DNA from: Alitta virens
Taxonomy: Eukaryota > Annelida > Polychaeta > Phyllodocida > Nereididae
Direction: 5' to 3'
Length of the DNA: 64,000 nt
NCBI GenBank assembly: GCA_932294295.1
Contig: OW028580.1
Span: forward strand, 10,445,374 to 10,509,373
Positions 1 to 8,617 of the stretch are shown piece by piece. The position numbers were made by a program, and so were the translations under genes. How positions within the stretch are numbered: the stretch's first letter is position 1; each line of letters starts with the position of its first letter. A model generated the notes under the pieces. That model was not told where the DNA came from. It ran no database searches and saw nothing but the letters and a program-made list of their open reading frames with translations.

Positions 1-48
1 CTTAGCAGAGCCAATGAGAGGCAGAGGAGGAAGCGTGCATTATGATAG

Positions 49-56
49 CCACGTGG
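49..56. other. Periodic CCACGTGG palindrome (unit 1 example)
   Basis: Unit bases 49-56 form an 8-bp palindrome containing CACGTG, the E-box/G-box type hexamer. CACGTG recurs at this place in nearly all units. Classes B, H, J, N and Q read GCACGTGG, and O, P and R read CCACATGG. The CACRTG pattern is therefore kept about every 278 bp. Binding of any factor is inference. Confidence 0.6.
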
Positions 57-105
57 GGCACTCGTGCGTAGCGGGGTCAAGGCCGTTGTAGAGGGCCAGG
101 ATGCT

Positions 106-141
106 GACAAGAAAACAAACGAAAACAACGCAACACCGAAG
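106..141 (+). other. T-free A/C/G tract, main site of class differences (unit 1 example)
   Basis: A 36-base stretch without T on the given strand, rich in CAA and AAC steps. Many class signatures fall here (GAAAACAACG, GACAACAAAG, ACAACAAACC, AACGTCAAAAACG, CAAGAACGG, ACATCAAC and others). The 10-bp deletion and several chimera switch intervals also fall here. Confidence 0.75.
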
Positions 142-197
142 TGAAATACTCTATAGTAGGCTCATGGAACGTCGTTGCACAGTTAAATTATCAAGAG

Positions 198-211
198 TAC
201 ACAAAAATGTA
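198..211. other. TACA / TGTA dyad around an A-run (unit 1 example)
   Basis: TACA, six bases CAAAAA, then TGTA lies at unit bases 198-211 and is kept in almost all classes. In Ka/Kb the first arm is AACA. Confidence 0.6.
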
Positions 212-311
212 GGAAGTACATTTAGCAGTGAGATGCTAGACTCACAGGCCGCACCGATGAAGTAGTAAATTAGGTCCACTTAGAAGAGCCAATGAGAGGC
301 AGAGGACGAAG

Positions 312-345
312 CGTGCATTATGATAGGCACGTGGGGCACTCGTGC
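312..345. other. Nested dyad CGTGC / GCACG / CGTGC (unit 2 example)
   Basis: In classes B, H, J, N and Q, CGTGC (312-316), GCACG (327-331) and CGTGC (341-345) give two alternative 5-bp stems with loops of 10 and 9 bases. In other classes the middle element is CCACG, leaving weaker 4-bp stems plus GCAC/GTGC with a 2-base loop. Confidence 0.6.
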
Positions 346-834
346 ATAGCGAGGTCAAGGCCGTTGTAGAGGGCCAGGATGCTGACAAGAAAACAAACGA
401 CAACAACGAAACACCGAAGTGAAATACTCTATAGTAGGCTCAGGGAACGCCGTTGCACAGTTAAATTAACAAGAGTACACAAAAATGTAGGAAATACATT
501 TATCAGTGAGATGCCAGACTCACAGGCGGCGCCGATGAAGTAGTAAGTTAGGTCCACTTAGCACAGCCAATGAGAGGCAGAGGACGAAGCGTGCATTATG
601 ATAGCCACGTGGGGCACTCGTGCGTAGCAGGGTCAAGGCCGTTGCAGAAGGCCAGGATGCTGACAAGAAAACAAACGACAACAAAGCAACACCGAAGTGA
701 AATACACTATAGTAGGCTCATGGAACGATGTTGCACAGTTAAATTATCAAGAGTACACAAAAATGTAGGAAGTGCATTTAGCAGTGAGATGCTAGACTCA
801 CAGACCAAGCCGATGAAGTAGTAATTTAGGTCAA

Positions 835-1112
835 CTTAGCACAGCCAAAGAGAGGCACAGGACGAAGCGTGCATTATGATAGCCACGTGGGGCACTCGTG
901 CGTATCGGGGTCAAGGCCGTTGCCGAGGGCCAGGATGCTGACAAGAAAACAAACGAAAACAACGCAACACCGAAGTGAAATACTCTATAGTAGGCTCATG
1001 GAACGTCGTTGCACAGTTAAATTATCAAGAGTACACAAAAATGTAGGAAGTACATTTAGCAGTGAGATGCTAGACTCACAGGCCGCACCGATGAAGTAGT
1101 AAATTAGGTCCA
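835..1112 (+). repeat. Monomer class Da (representative)
   Basis: Diagnostic: CTTAGCACAGCCAAAGAG, GCACAGGACG, GTATCGGGGTC, TTGCCGAGG, then a right half like class A with tail AAATTAGGTCC. Ten copies, always directly after C. The copy at 20283 has a short patch GACCAAGCC near its end, typical of class C or F, which suggests conversion. Confidence 0.85.
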
Positions 1113-1390
1113 CTTAGCAGAGCCAATGAGAGGCACAGGACGAAGCGTGCATTATGATAGCCACGTGGGGCACTCGTGCGTAGCGGGGTCAAGGCCGTTG
1201 TAGAGGGCCAGGATGCTGACAAGAAAAAAAACGACAACAACGCAACACCGAAGTGAAATACACTATAGTAGGCTCATGGAACGATGTTGCACAGTTAAAT
1301 TATCAAGAGTACACAAAAATGTAGGAAGTGCATTTAGCAGTGAGATGCTAGACTCACAGACCGCGCCGATGAAGTAGTAATTTAGGTCCA
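1113..1390 (+). repeat. Monomer class E (representative)
   Basis: Diagnostic: CTTAGCAGAGCCAATGAG, GCACAGGACG, TTGTAGAGG, an eight-A run in AGAAAAAAAACGAC, TACACTATAG, GGAACGATG, tail GACCGCGCC. Nine full copies plus four chimeras. Found between Da and Fa. Confidence 0.85.
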
Positions 1391-1668
1391 CTTAGCACAG
1401 CCAAAGAGAGGCAGAGGACGAAGCGTGCATTATGATAGCCACGTGGGGCACTCGTGCGTAGCGGGGTCAAGGCCGTTGCACAGGGCCAGGATGCTGACAA
1501 GAAAACAAACGACAACAAACCAACACCGAAGTGAAATACACTATAGTAGGCTCATAGAACGATGTTGCACAGTTAAATTATCAAGAGTACACAAAAATGT
1601 AGGAAGTGCATTTAGCAGTGAGATGCTAGACTCACAGACCAAGCCGATGAAGTAGTAATTTAGGTCAA
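1391..1668 (+). repeat. Monomer class Fa (representative)
   Basis: Diagnostic: CCAAAGAGAGGCAGAGG, TTGCACAGGGCC, ACAACAAACCAAC, TACACTATAG, CTCATAGAACGATG, tail GACCAAGCC and TTTAGGTCAA. Ten copies, one with a 10-bp deletion (16679). Always between E and Ga. Confidence 0.85.
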
Positions 1669-1946
1669 CTTAGCACAGCCAAAGAGAGGCACAGGACGAA
1701 GCGTGCATTATGATAGCCACGTGGGGCACTCGTGCGTAGCGGGGTCAAGGCCGTTGTAGAGGGCCAGGATGCTGACAAGAAAACTAATGACAACAACGCA
1801 ACACCGAAGTTAAATACTCTATAATTGCCTTTTGGAACGACGTGGCACAGTTAAATTATCAGGACTACACAAAAATGTAGGAAGTACATTTAGCAGTGAG
1901 ATGCCAGACTCACAGGCAGCGCCGATGAAGCAGTAAGTTAGGTCCA
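1669..1946 (+). repeat. Monomer class Ga (representative)
   Basis: Diagnostic: CCAAAGAGAGGCACAGG, AAAACTAATGACAAC, CGAAGTTAAATACTC, ATAATTGCCTTTTGG, ATCAGGACTAC, GATGCCAG, tail GGCAGCGCC and GAAGCAGTAAG. Sixteen copies. It is the only class with a T in the otherwise T-free tract near unit bases 106-141. Confidence 0.85.
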
Positions 1947-2224
1947 CTTAGCACAGCCAATGAGAGGCAGAGGACGAAGCGTGCATTATGATAGGCACGT
2001 GGGGCACTCGTGCATAGCGAGGTCAAGGCCGTTGTAGAGGGCCAGGATGCTGACAAGAAGACAAACGTCAAAAACGCGACACCGACGTGAAATACTCTAT
2101 TATAGCGTTTTGGAACGACGTGGCACAGTTAAATTATCAGGACTACACAAAAATGTAGGAAGTACATTTAGCAGTGAGATGCCAGACTCACAGGCCGCAC
2201 CGATGAAGTAGTAAATTAGGTCCA
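1947..2224 (+). repeat. Monomer class H (representative)
   Basis: Diagnostic: ATAGGCACGTGG, GCATAGCGAGG, AAGACAAACGTCAAAAACGC, CACCGACGTG, TATTATAGCGTTTTGG, GACGTGGCAC, ATCAGGACTAC. Four full copies (1947, 17215, 24451, 62256) plus one chimera (37796). Found between Ga and Bb. Confidence 0.83.
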
Positions 2225-2502
2225 CTTAGAAGAGCCAATGAGAGGCAGAGGACGAAGCGTGCATTATGATAGGCACGTGGGGCACTCGTGCATAGCGAGG
2301 TCAAGGCCGTTGTAGAGGGCCAGGATGCTGACAAGAAAACAAACGACAACAACGAAACACCGAAGTGAAATACTCTATAGTAGGCTCAGGGAACGCCGTT
2401 GCACAGTTAAATTAACAAGAGTACACAAAAATGTAGGAAATACATTTATCAGTGAGATGCCAGACTCACAGGCGGCGCCGATGAAGTAGTGAGTTAGGTC
2501 CA
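2225..2502 (+). repeat. Monomer subtype Bb (representative)
   Basis: As Ba, but the tail reads GTGAGTTAGG. Six copies: units 9, 20, 47, 64, 90 and 226. Each is followed by C then Fb. The one-base marker therefore tags the junction between the 7-unit and 8-unit modules. Confidence 0.85.
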
Positions 2503-2780
2503 CTTAGCACAGCCAATGAGAGGCAGAGGACGAAGCGTGCATTATGATAGCCACGTGGGGCACTCGTGCGTAGCAGGGTCAAGGCCGTTGCAGAAGGCCA
2601 GGATGCTGACAAGAAAACAAACGACAACAAAGCAACACCGAAGTGAAATACACTATAGTAGGCTCATGGAACGATGTTGCACAGTTAAATTATCAAGAGT
2701 ACACAAAAATGTAGGAAGTGCATTTAGCAGTGAGATGCTAGACTCACAGACCAAGCCGATGAAGTAGTAATTTAGGTCAA
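2503..2780 (+). repeat. Monomer class C (representative), HOR anchor
   Basis: Diagnostic: CTTAGCACAGCCAATGAG, GTAGCAGGGTC, TTGCAGAAGG, ACAACAAAGCAAC, TACACTATAG, GGAACGATG, tail GACCAAGCC and TTTAGGTCAA. Eighteen full copies plus one chimera (59202). The 83-codon open frame translates identically in all 18 full copies, so C is the least variable class. It starts nearly every HOR copy. Confidence 0.87.
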
Positions 2781-3058
2781 CTTAGCACAGCCAAAGAGAG
2801 GCACAGGACGAAGCGTGCATTATGATAGCCACGTGGGGCACTCGTGCGTAGCGGGGTCAAGGCCGTTGCACAGGGCCAGGATGCTGACAAGAAAACAAAC
2901 GACAACAAACCAACACCGAAGTGAAATACACTATAGTAGGCTCATAGAACGATGTTGCACAGTTAAATTATCAAGAGTACACAAAAATGTAGGAAGTGCA
3001 TTTAGCAGTGAGATGCTAGACTCACAGACCAAGCCGATGAAGTAGTAATTTAGGTCAA
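2781..3058 (+). repeat. Monomer subtype Fb (representative)
   Basis: As Fa, but with GCACAGG in place of GCAGAGG near base 22 of the unit. Six copies, all between C and Ga in the 8- or 11-unit module. Confidence 0.83.
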
Positions 3059-3336
3059 CTTAGCACAGCCAAAGAGAGGCACAGGACGAAGCGTGCATTA
3101 TGATAGCCACGTGGGGCACTCGTGCGTAGCGGGGTCAAGGCCGTTGTAGAGGGCCAGGATGCTGACAAGAAAACTAATGACAACAACGCAACACCGAAGT
3201 TAAATACTCTATAATTGCCTTTTGGAACGACGTGGCACAGTTAAATTATCAGGACTACACAAAAATGTAGGAAGTACATTTAGCAGTGAGATGCCAGACT
3301 CACAGGCAGCGCCGATGAAGCAGTAAGTTAGGTCCA

Positions 3337-3614
3337 CTTAGCACAGCCAATGAGAGGCAGAGGACGAAGCGTGCATTATGATAGCCACGTGGGGCACTCG
3401 TGCGTAGCGGGGTCAAGGCCGTTGCAGAGGGCCACACTGCTGACAAGAAAACAAACGACAACAACGCGACACCGAAGTGAAATACTCTATTATAGCGTTT
3501 TGGAACGACGTGGCACAGTTAAATTATCAGGACTACACAAAAATGTAGGAAGTACATTTTGCAGTGAGATGCCAGACTCACAGGCCGCACCGATGAAGTA
3601 GTAAATTAGGTCCA
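3337..3614 (+). repeat. Monomer class Ia (representative)
   Basis: Diagnostic: TTGCAGAGGGCCACACTGCTG, read as TTGCAGAGG then CCACACTGCTG, then AACAACGCGACACC, TATTATAGCG and TACATTTTGCAG. Eight copies. Ib (8618, 44190) has TACATTTAGCAG, and Id (12509) has CCAGGATGCTG instead of CCACACTGCTG. Confidence 0.83.
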
Positions 3615-3892
3615 CTTAGAAGAGCCAATGAGAGGCAGAGGACGAAGCGTGCATTATGATAGGCACGTGGGGCACTCGTGCATAGCGAGGTCAAGGCCGT
3701 TGTAGAGGGCCAGGATGCTGACAAGAAGACAAACGACAAGAACGGAACACCGAAGTGAAATACTCTATAGTAGGCTCAGGGAACGCCGTTGCACAGTTAA
3801 ATTAACAAGAGTACACAAAAATGTAGGAAATACATTTATCAGTGAGATGCCAGACTCACAGGCGGCGCCGATGAAGTAGTAAGTTAGGTCCA
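3615..3892 (+). repeat. Monomer class J (representative)
   Basis: Left part like B (CTTAGAAGAGCC, ATAGGCAC, GCATAGCGAGG), then AAGACAAACGACAAGAACGG, then a B-like right half. Eight copies counting the cut one at 63928. The copy at 55588 reads GATGAATTAG in place of GATGAAGTAG. Confidence 0.82.
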
Positions 3893-4170
3893 CTTAGCAC
3901 AGCCAAAGAGAGGCAGAGGACGAAGCGTGCATTATGATAGCCACGTGGGGCACTCGTGCGTATCGGGGTCAAGGCCGTTGCCGAGGGCCAGGATGCTGAC
4001 AAGAAAACAAACGAAAACAACGCAACACCGAAGTGAAATACTCTATAGTAGGCTCATGGAACGTCGTTGCACAGTTAAATTATCAAGAGTACACAAAAAT
4101 GTAGGAAGTACATTTAGCAGTGAGATGCTAGACTCACAGGCCGCACCGATGAAGTAGTAAATTAGTTCCA
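3893..4170 (+). repeat. Monomer subtype Db (representative)
   Basis: As Da, but with GCAGAGGACG and tail AAATTAGTTCC. Thirteen copies. The next unit is A, except at 7229 where it is Ka. The copy at 15289 has the private change GCAATATG in place of GCATTATG. Confidence 0.85.
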
Positions 4171-4448
4171 CTTAGCAGAGCCAATGAGAGGCAGAGGAGG
4201 AAGCGTGCATTATGATAGCCACGTGGGGCACTCGTGCGTAGCGGGGTCAAGGCCGTTGTAGAGGGCCAGGATGCTGACAAGAAAACAAACGAAAACAACG
4301 CAACACCGAAGTGAAATACTCTATAGTAGGCTCATGGAACGTCGTTGCACAGTTAAATTATCAAGAGTACACAAAAATGTAGGAAGTACATTTAGCAGTG
4401 AGATGCTAGACTCACAGGCCGCACCGATGAAGTAGTAAATTAGGTCCA
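4171..4448 (+). repeat. Monomer class A (representative)
   Basis: Diagnostic: start CTTAGCAGAGCC, GCAGAGGAGGAAG, TTGTAGAGG, AACGAAAACAACGC, CTCATGGAACGTCG, tail GGCCGCACC and AAATTAGGTCC. Seventeen copies, plus four copies of subtype Ax (29735, 33905, 49472, 54476) that read CAGGGTGCTG in place of CAGGATGCTG. Usually preceded by Db or Dc, whose tail reads ATTAGTTCC. Confidence 0.85.
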
Positions 4449-4726
4449 CTTAGAAGAGCCAATGAGAGGCAGAGGACGAAGCGTGCATTATGATAGGCAC
4501 GTGGGGCACTCGTGCATAGCGAGGTCAAGGCCGTTGTAGAGGGCCAGGATGCTGACAAGAAAACAAACGACAACAACGAAACACCGAAGTGAAATACTCT
4601 ATAGTAGGCTCAGGGAACGCCGTTGCACAGTTAAATTAACAAGAGTACACAAAAATGTAGGAAATACATTTATCAGTGAGATGCCAGACTCACAGGCGGC
4701 GCCGATGAAGTAGTAAGTTAGGTCCA
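4449..4726 (+). repeat. Monomer class Ba (representative)
   Basis: Diagnostic: start CTTAGAAGAGCC, ATAGGCACGTGG, GCATAGCGAGG, AACGACAACAACGAAAC, CTCAGGGAACGCCG, TTAACAAGAG, GAAATACATTTATCAG, tail GGCGGCGCC and GTAAGTTAGG. Thirteen copies. Ba is always followed by C-Da (or a D/E fusion) or by Db, never by C-Fb. Confidence 0.85.
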
Positions 4727-7228
4727 CTTAGCACAGCCAAAGAGAGGCAGAGGACGAAGCGTGCATTATGATAGCCACGTGGGGCACTCGTGCGTATCGG
4801 GGTCAAGGCCGTTGCCGAGGGCCAGGATGCTGACAAGAAAACAAACGAAAACAACGCAACACCGAAGTGAAATACTCTATAGTAGGCTCATGGAACGTCG
4901 TTGCACAGTTAAATTATCAAGAGTACACAAAAATGTAGGAAGTACATTTAGCAGTGAGATGCTAGACTCACAGGCCGCACCGATGAAGTAGTAAATTAGT
5001 TCCACTTAGCAGAGCCAATGAGAGGCAGAGGAGGAAGCGTGCATTATGATAGCCACGTGGGGCACTCGTGCGTAGCGGGGTCAAGGCCGTTGTAGAGGGC
5101 CAGGATGCTGACAAGAAAACAAACGAAAACAACGCAACACCGAAGTGAAATACTCTATAGTAGGCTCATGGAACGTCGTTGCACAGTTAAATTATCAAGA
5201 GTACACAAAAATGTAGGAAGTACATTTAGCAGTGAGATGCTAGACTCACAGGCCGCACCGATGAAGTAGTAAATTAGGTCCACTTAGAAGAGCCAATGAG
5301 AGGCAGAGGACGAAGCGTGCATTATGATAGGCACGTGGGGCACTCGTGCATAGCGAGGTCAAGGCCGTTGTAGAGGGCCAGGATGCTGACAAGAAAACAA
5401 ACGACAACAACGAAACACCGAAGTGAAATACTCTATAGTAGGCTCAGGGAACGCCGTTGCACAGTTAAATTAACAAGAGTACACAAAAATGTAGGAAATA
5501 CATTTATCAGTGAGATGCCAGACTCACAGGCGGCGCCGATGAAGTAGTGAGTTAGGTCCACTTAGCACAGCCAATGAGAGGCAGAGGACGAAGCGTGCAT
5601 TATGATAGCCACGTGGGGCACTCGTGCGTAGCAGGGTCAAGGCCGTTGCAGAAGGCCAGGATGCTGACAAGAAAACAAACGACAACAAAGCAACACCGAA
5701 GTGAAATACACTATAGTAGGCTCATGGAACGATGTTGCACAGTTAAATTATCAAGAGTACACAAAAATGTAGGAAGTGCATTTAGCAGTGAGATGCTAGA
5801 CTCACAGACCAAGCCGATGAAGTAGTAATTTAGGTCAACTTAGCACAGCCAAAGAGAGGCACAGGACGAAGCGTGCATTATGATAGCCACGTGGGGCACT
5901 CGTGCGTAGCGGGGTCAAGGCCGTTGCACAGGGCCAGGATGCTGACAAGAAAACAAACGACAACAAACCAACACCGAAGTGAAATACACTATAGTAGGCT
6001 CATAGAACGATGTTGCACAGTTAAATTATCAAGAGTACACAAAAATGTAGGAAGTGCATTTAGCAGTGAGATGCTAGACTCACAGACCAAGCCGATGAAG
6101 TAGTAATTTAGGTCAACTTAGCACAGCCAAAGAGAGGCACAGGACGAAGCGTGCATTATGATAGCCACGTGGGGCACTCGTGCGTAGCGGGGTCAAGGCC
6201 GTTGTAGAGGGCCAGGATGCTGACAAGAAAACTAATGACAACAACGCAACACCGAAGTTAAATACTCTATAATTGCCTTTTGGAACGACGTGGCACAGTT
6301 AAATTATCAGGACTACACAAAAATGTAGGAAGTACATTTAGCAGTGAGATGCCAGACTCACAGGCAGCGCCGATGAAGCAGTAAGTTAGGTCCACTTAGC
6401 ACAGCCAATGAGAGGCAGAGGACGAAGCGTGCATTATGATAGCCACGTGGGGCACTCGTGCGTAGCGGGGTCAAGGCCGTTGCAGAGGGCCACACTGCTG
6501 ACAAGAAAACAAACGACAACAACGCGACACCGAAGTGAAATACTCTATTATAGCGTTTTGGAACGACGTGGCACAGTTAAATTATCAGGACTACACAAAA
6601 ATGTAGGAAGTACATTTTGCAGTGAGATGCCAGACTCACAGGCCGCACCGATGAAGTAGTAAATTAGGTCCACTTAGAAGAGCCAATGAGAGGCAGAGGA
6701 CGAAGCGTGCATTATGATAGGCACGTGGGGCACTCGTGCATAGCGAGGTCAAGGCCGTTGTAGAGGGCCAGGATGCTGACAAGAAGACAAACGACAAGAA
6801 CGGAACACCGAAGTGAAATACTCTATAGTAGGCTCAGGGAACGCCGTTGCACAGTTAAATTAACAAGAGTACACAAAAATGTAGGAAATACATTTATCAG
6901 TGAGATGCCAGACTCACAGGCGGCGCCGATGAAGTAGTAAGTTAGGTCCACTTAGCACAGCCAAAGAGAGGCAGAGGACGAAGCGTGCATTATGATAGCC
7001 ACGTGGGGCACTCGTGCGTATCGGGGTCAAGGCCGTTGCCGAGGGCCAGGATGCTGACAAGAAAACAAACGAAAACAACGCAACACCGAAGTGAAATACT
7101 CTATAGTAGGCTCATGGAACGTCGTTGCACAGTTAAATTATCAAGAGTACACAAAAATGTAGGAAGTACATTTAGCAGTGAGATGCTAGACTCACAGGCC
7201 GCACCGATGAAGTAGTAAATTAGTTCCA

Positions 7229-7506
7229 CTTAGCAGAGCCAATGAGAGGCAGAGGAGGAAGCGTGCATTATGATAGCCACGTGGGGCACTCGTGCGTAGC
7301 GGGGTCAAGGCCGTTGTAGAGGGCCAGGATGCTGACAAGAAAACAAACGACAACAACGCAACACCGAAGTGAAATACTCTATTATAGCGTTTTGGAACGA
7401 CGTGGAACAGTTAAATTATCAGGAGAACACAAAAATGTAGGAAGTACATTTAGCAGTGAGATGCCAGACTCACAGGCCGCACCGATGAAGTAGTAAATTA
7501 GGTCCA
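7229..7506 (+). repeat. Monomer class Ka (representative)
   Basis: A-like left part (GCAGAGGAGG, TTGTAGAGG), then AACGACAACAACGC, TATTATAGCG, GACGTGGAAC, ATCAGGAGAACAC, GATGCCAG. One copy of Ka. Kb (GCAGAGGACG) has six copies, for example 30013. The GTGGAAC and GAGAAC changes are private to K. Confidence 0.82.
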
Positions 7507-7784
7507 CTTAGCAGAGCCAATGAGAGGCAGAGGACGAAGCGTGCATTATGATAGCCACGTGGGGCACTCGTGCATAGCGAGGTCAAGGCCGTTGTAGAGG
7601 GCCAGGATGCTGACAAGAAGACAAACGACAACAACGCAACACCGAAGTGAAATACTCTATTATAGCGTTTTGGAACGACGCGGCACAGTTAAATTATCAA
7701 GAGTACACAAAAATGTAGGAAGTGCATTTAGCAGTGAGATGCTAGACTCACAGGCCACGCCGATGAAGTAGTAAGTTAGGTCCA
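7507..7784 (+). repeat. Monomer class L (representative)
   Basis: Diagnostic: CTTAGCAGAGCC, ATAGCCACGTGG with GCATAGCGAGG, AAGACAAACGACAACAACGC, TATTATAGCG, GACGCGGCAC, GTGCATTT, GATGCTAG, tail GGCCACGCC. Nine copies. Copies before R read GTAGTAGGTTAGG; the others read GTAGTAAGTTAGG. Confidence 0.82.
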
Positions 7785-8062
7785 CTTAGCACAGCCAATG
7801 AGAGGCAGAGGACGAAGCCTGCATTATGATAGCCACGTGGGGCACTCGTGCGTAGCGGGGTCAAGGCCGTTGCAGAGGGCCAGGATGCTGACAAGAAAAA
7901 AAACGACAACAACGCAACACCGAAGTGAAATACACTATAGTAGGCTCATGGAACGATGTTGCACAGTTAAATTATCAAGAGTACACAAAAATGTAGGAAG
8001 TGCATTTAGCAGTGAGATGCTAGACTCACAGACCGCGCCGATGAAGTAGTAATTTAGGTCCA
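7785..8062 (+). repeat. Monomer class M (representative)
   Basis: Diagnostic: GAAGCCTGCATT, TTGCAGAGGGCCAGG, an eight-A run as in E, and an E-like right half. Four copies (7785, 11676, 34739, 38908). Followed by Fd three times and by an Fa/I chimera once. Confidence 0.82.
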
Positions 8063-8339
8063 CTTAGCACAGCCAAAGAGAGGCAGAGGACGAAGCGTGC
8101 ATTATGATAGCCACGTGGGGCACTCGTGCGTAGCGGGGTCAAGGCCGTTGCACAGGGCCAGGATGCTGACAAGAAAACAAACGACAACAAACCAACACCG
8201 AAGTGAAATACACTATAGTAGGCTCATAGAACGATGTTGCACAGTTAAATTATCAAGAGTACACAAAAATGTAGGAAGTGCATTTAGCAGTGAGATGCTA
8301 GACTCACAGACCAAGCCGATAAGTAGTAATTTAGGTCAA
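8063..8339 (+). repeat. Monomer subtype Fd, 277 bp, 1-bp deletion
   Basis: An Fa unit in which GATGAAGTAG has become GATAAGTAG (8318-8326). The same deletion occurs in the Fd units at 11954 and 35017, always between M and a Gb-type unit. This indicates one event copied with its block. Confidence 0.9.
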
Positions 8340-8617
8340 CTTAGCAGAGCCAAAGAGAGGCACAGGACGAAGCGTGCATTATGATAGCCACGTGGGGCAC
8401 TCGTGCGTAGCGGGGTCAAGGCCGTTGTAGAGGGCCAGGATGCTGACAAGAAAACTAATAACAACAACGCAACACCGAAGTTTAATACTCTTTAATTACC
8501 TTTTGGAACGACGTGGTACAGTTAAATTATCAGGACTACACAAAAATGTAGGAAGTACATTTAGCAGTGAGATGCTAGACTCACAGGCAGCGCCGATGAA
8601 GCAGTAAGTTAGGTCCA
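8340..8617 (+). repeat. Monomer subtype Gb (representative)
   Basis: As Ga, but starts CTTAGCAGAGCC and reads ACTAATAACAAC and GATGCTAG. This copy is the most diverged (CGAAGTTTAATACTCTTTAA and GTGGTAC). The copy at 12231 shares GTTTAATAC but not the other changes. Always follows Fd. Confidence 0.78.

Larger units (their letters stand above)
557..5560 (+). repeat. HOR copy, 18 units, C-Da phase
   Basis: Units 3-20: C, Da, E, Fa, Ga, H, Bb, C, Fb, Ga, Ia, J, Db, A, Ba, Db, A, Bb. Length 5,004 bp, exactly 18 x 278. It is a 7-unit module followed by an 11-unit module, both opening with C. Confidence 0.8.
1..7228 (+). repeat. Array domain 1 (units 1-26), A-J class set
   Basis: Class order: A, Ba, C, Da, E, Fa, Ga, H, Bb, C, Fb, Ga, Ia, J, Db, A, Ba, Db, A, Bb, C, Fb, Ga, Ia, J, Db. 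The stretch C, Fb, Ga, Ia, J, Db, A, Ba, Db, A, Bb (2503-5560) begins to repeat at 5561, giving an 11-unit (3,058 bp) period. The domain ends where Db is followed by Ka rather than A. Confidence 0.85.

Noticed and set aside
1..90. Possible RNA polymerase III A-box (TAGCAGAG near unit base 3) and B-box (GGGGTCAAGGCC near base 73), hinting at a tRNA-derived SINE origin.
   Set aside because: Both sites miss key consensus positions (GG at the end of the A-box, TTCGA in the B-box), and there is no cloverleaf or poly(A)/T terminator.
570..821. Recurring 76-, 83- and 95-codon open frames on the plus strand (for example 570-821 and 869-1099), sometimes with a GTG start.
   Set aside because: They recur at the satellite period. 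In other classes the frame is closed by TAG in TTGTAGAGG at codon 19. The frame does not continue into the next unit (278 is not divisible by 3), no domain or ribosome-binding context is seen, and changes between classes do not favour silent sites. The 95-codon forms come from the 1-bp deletion in Fd.
1669..1946. Similarity of CCGAAGTTAA (class G) and AAGCGTGC to segments of 5S rRNA.
   Set aside because: The matches are only 8-10 bases, lie in the wrong order and spacing, and the first exists only in class G. No 5S gene or 5S-derived unit is supported.
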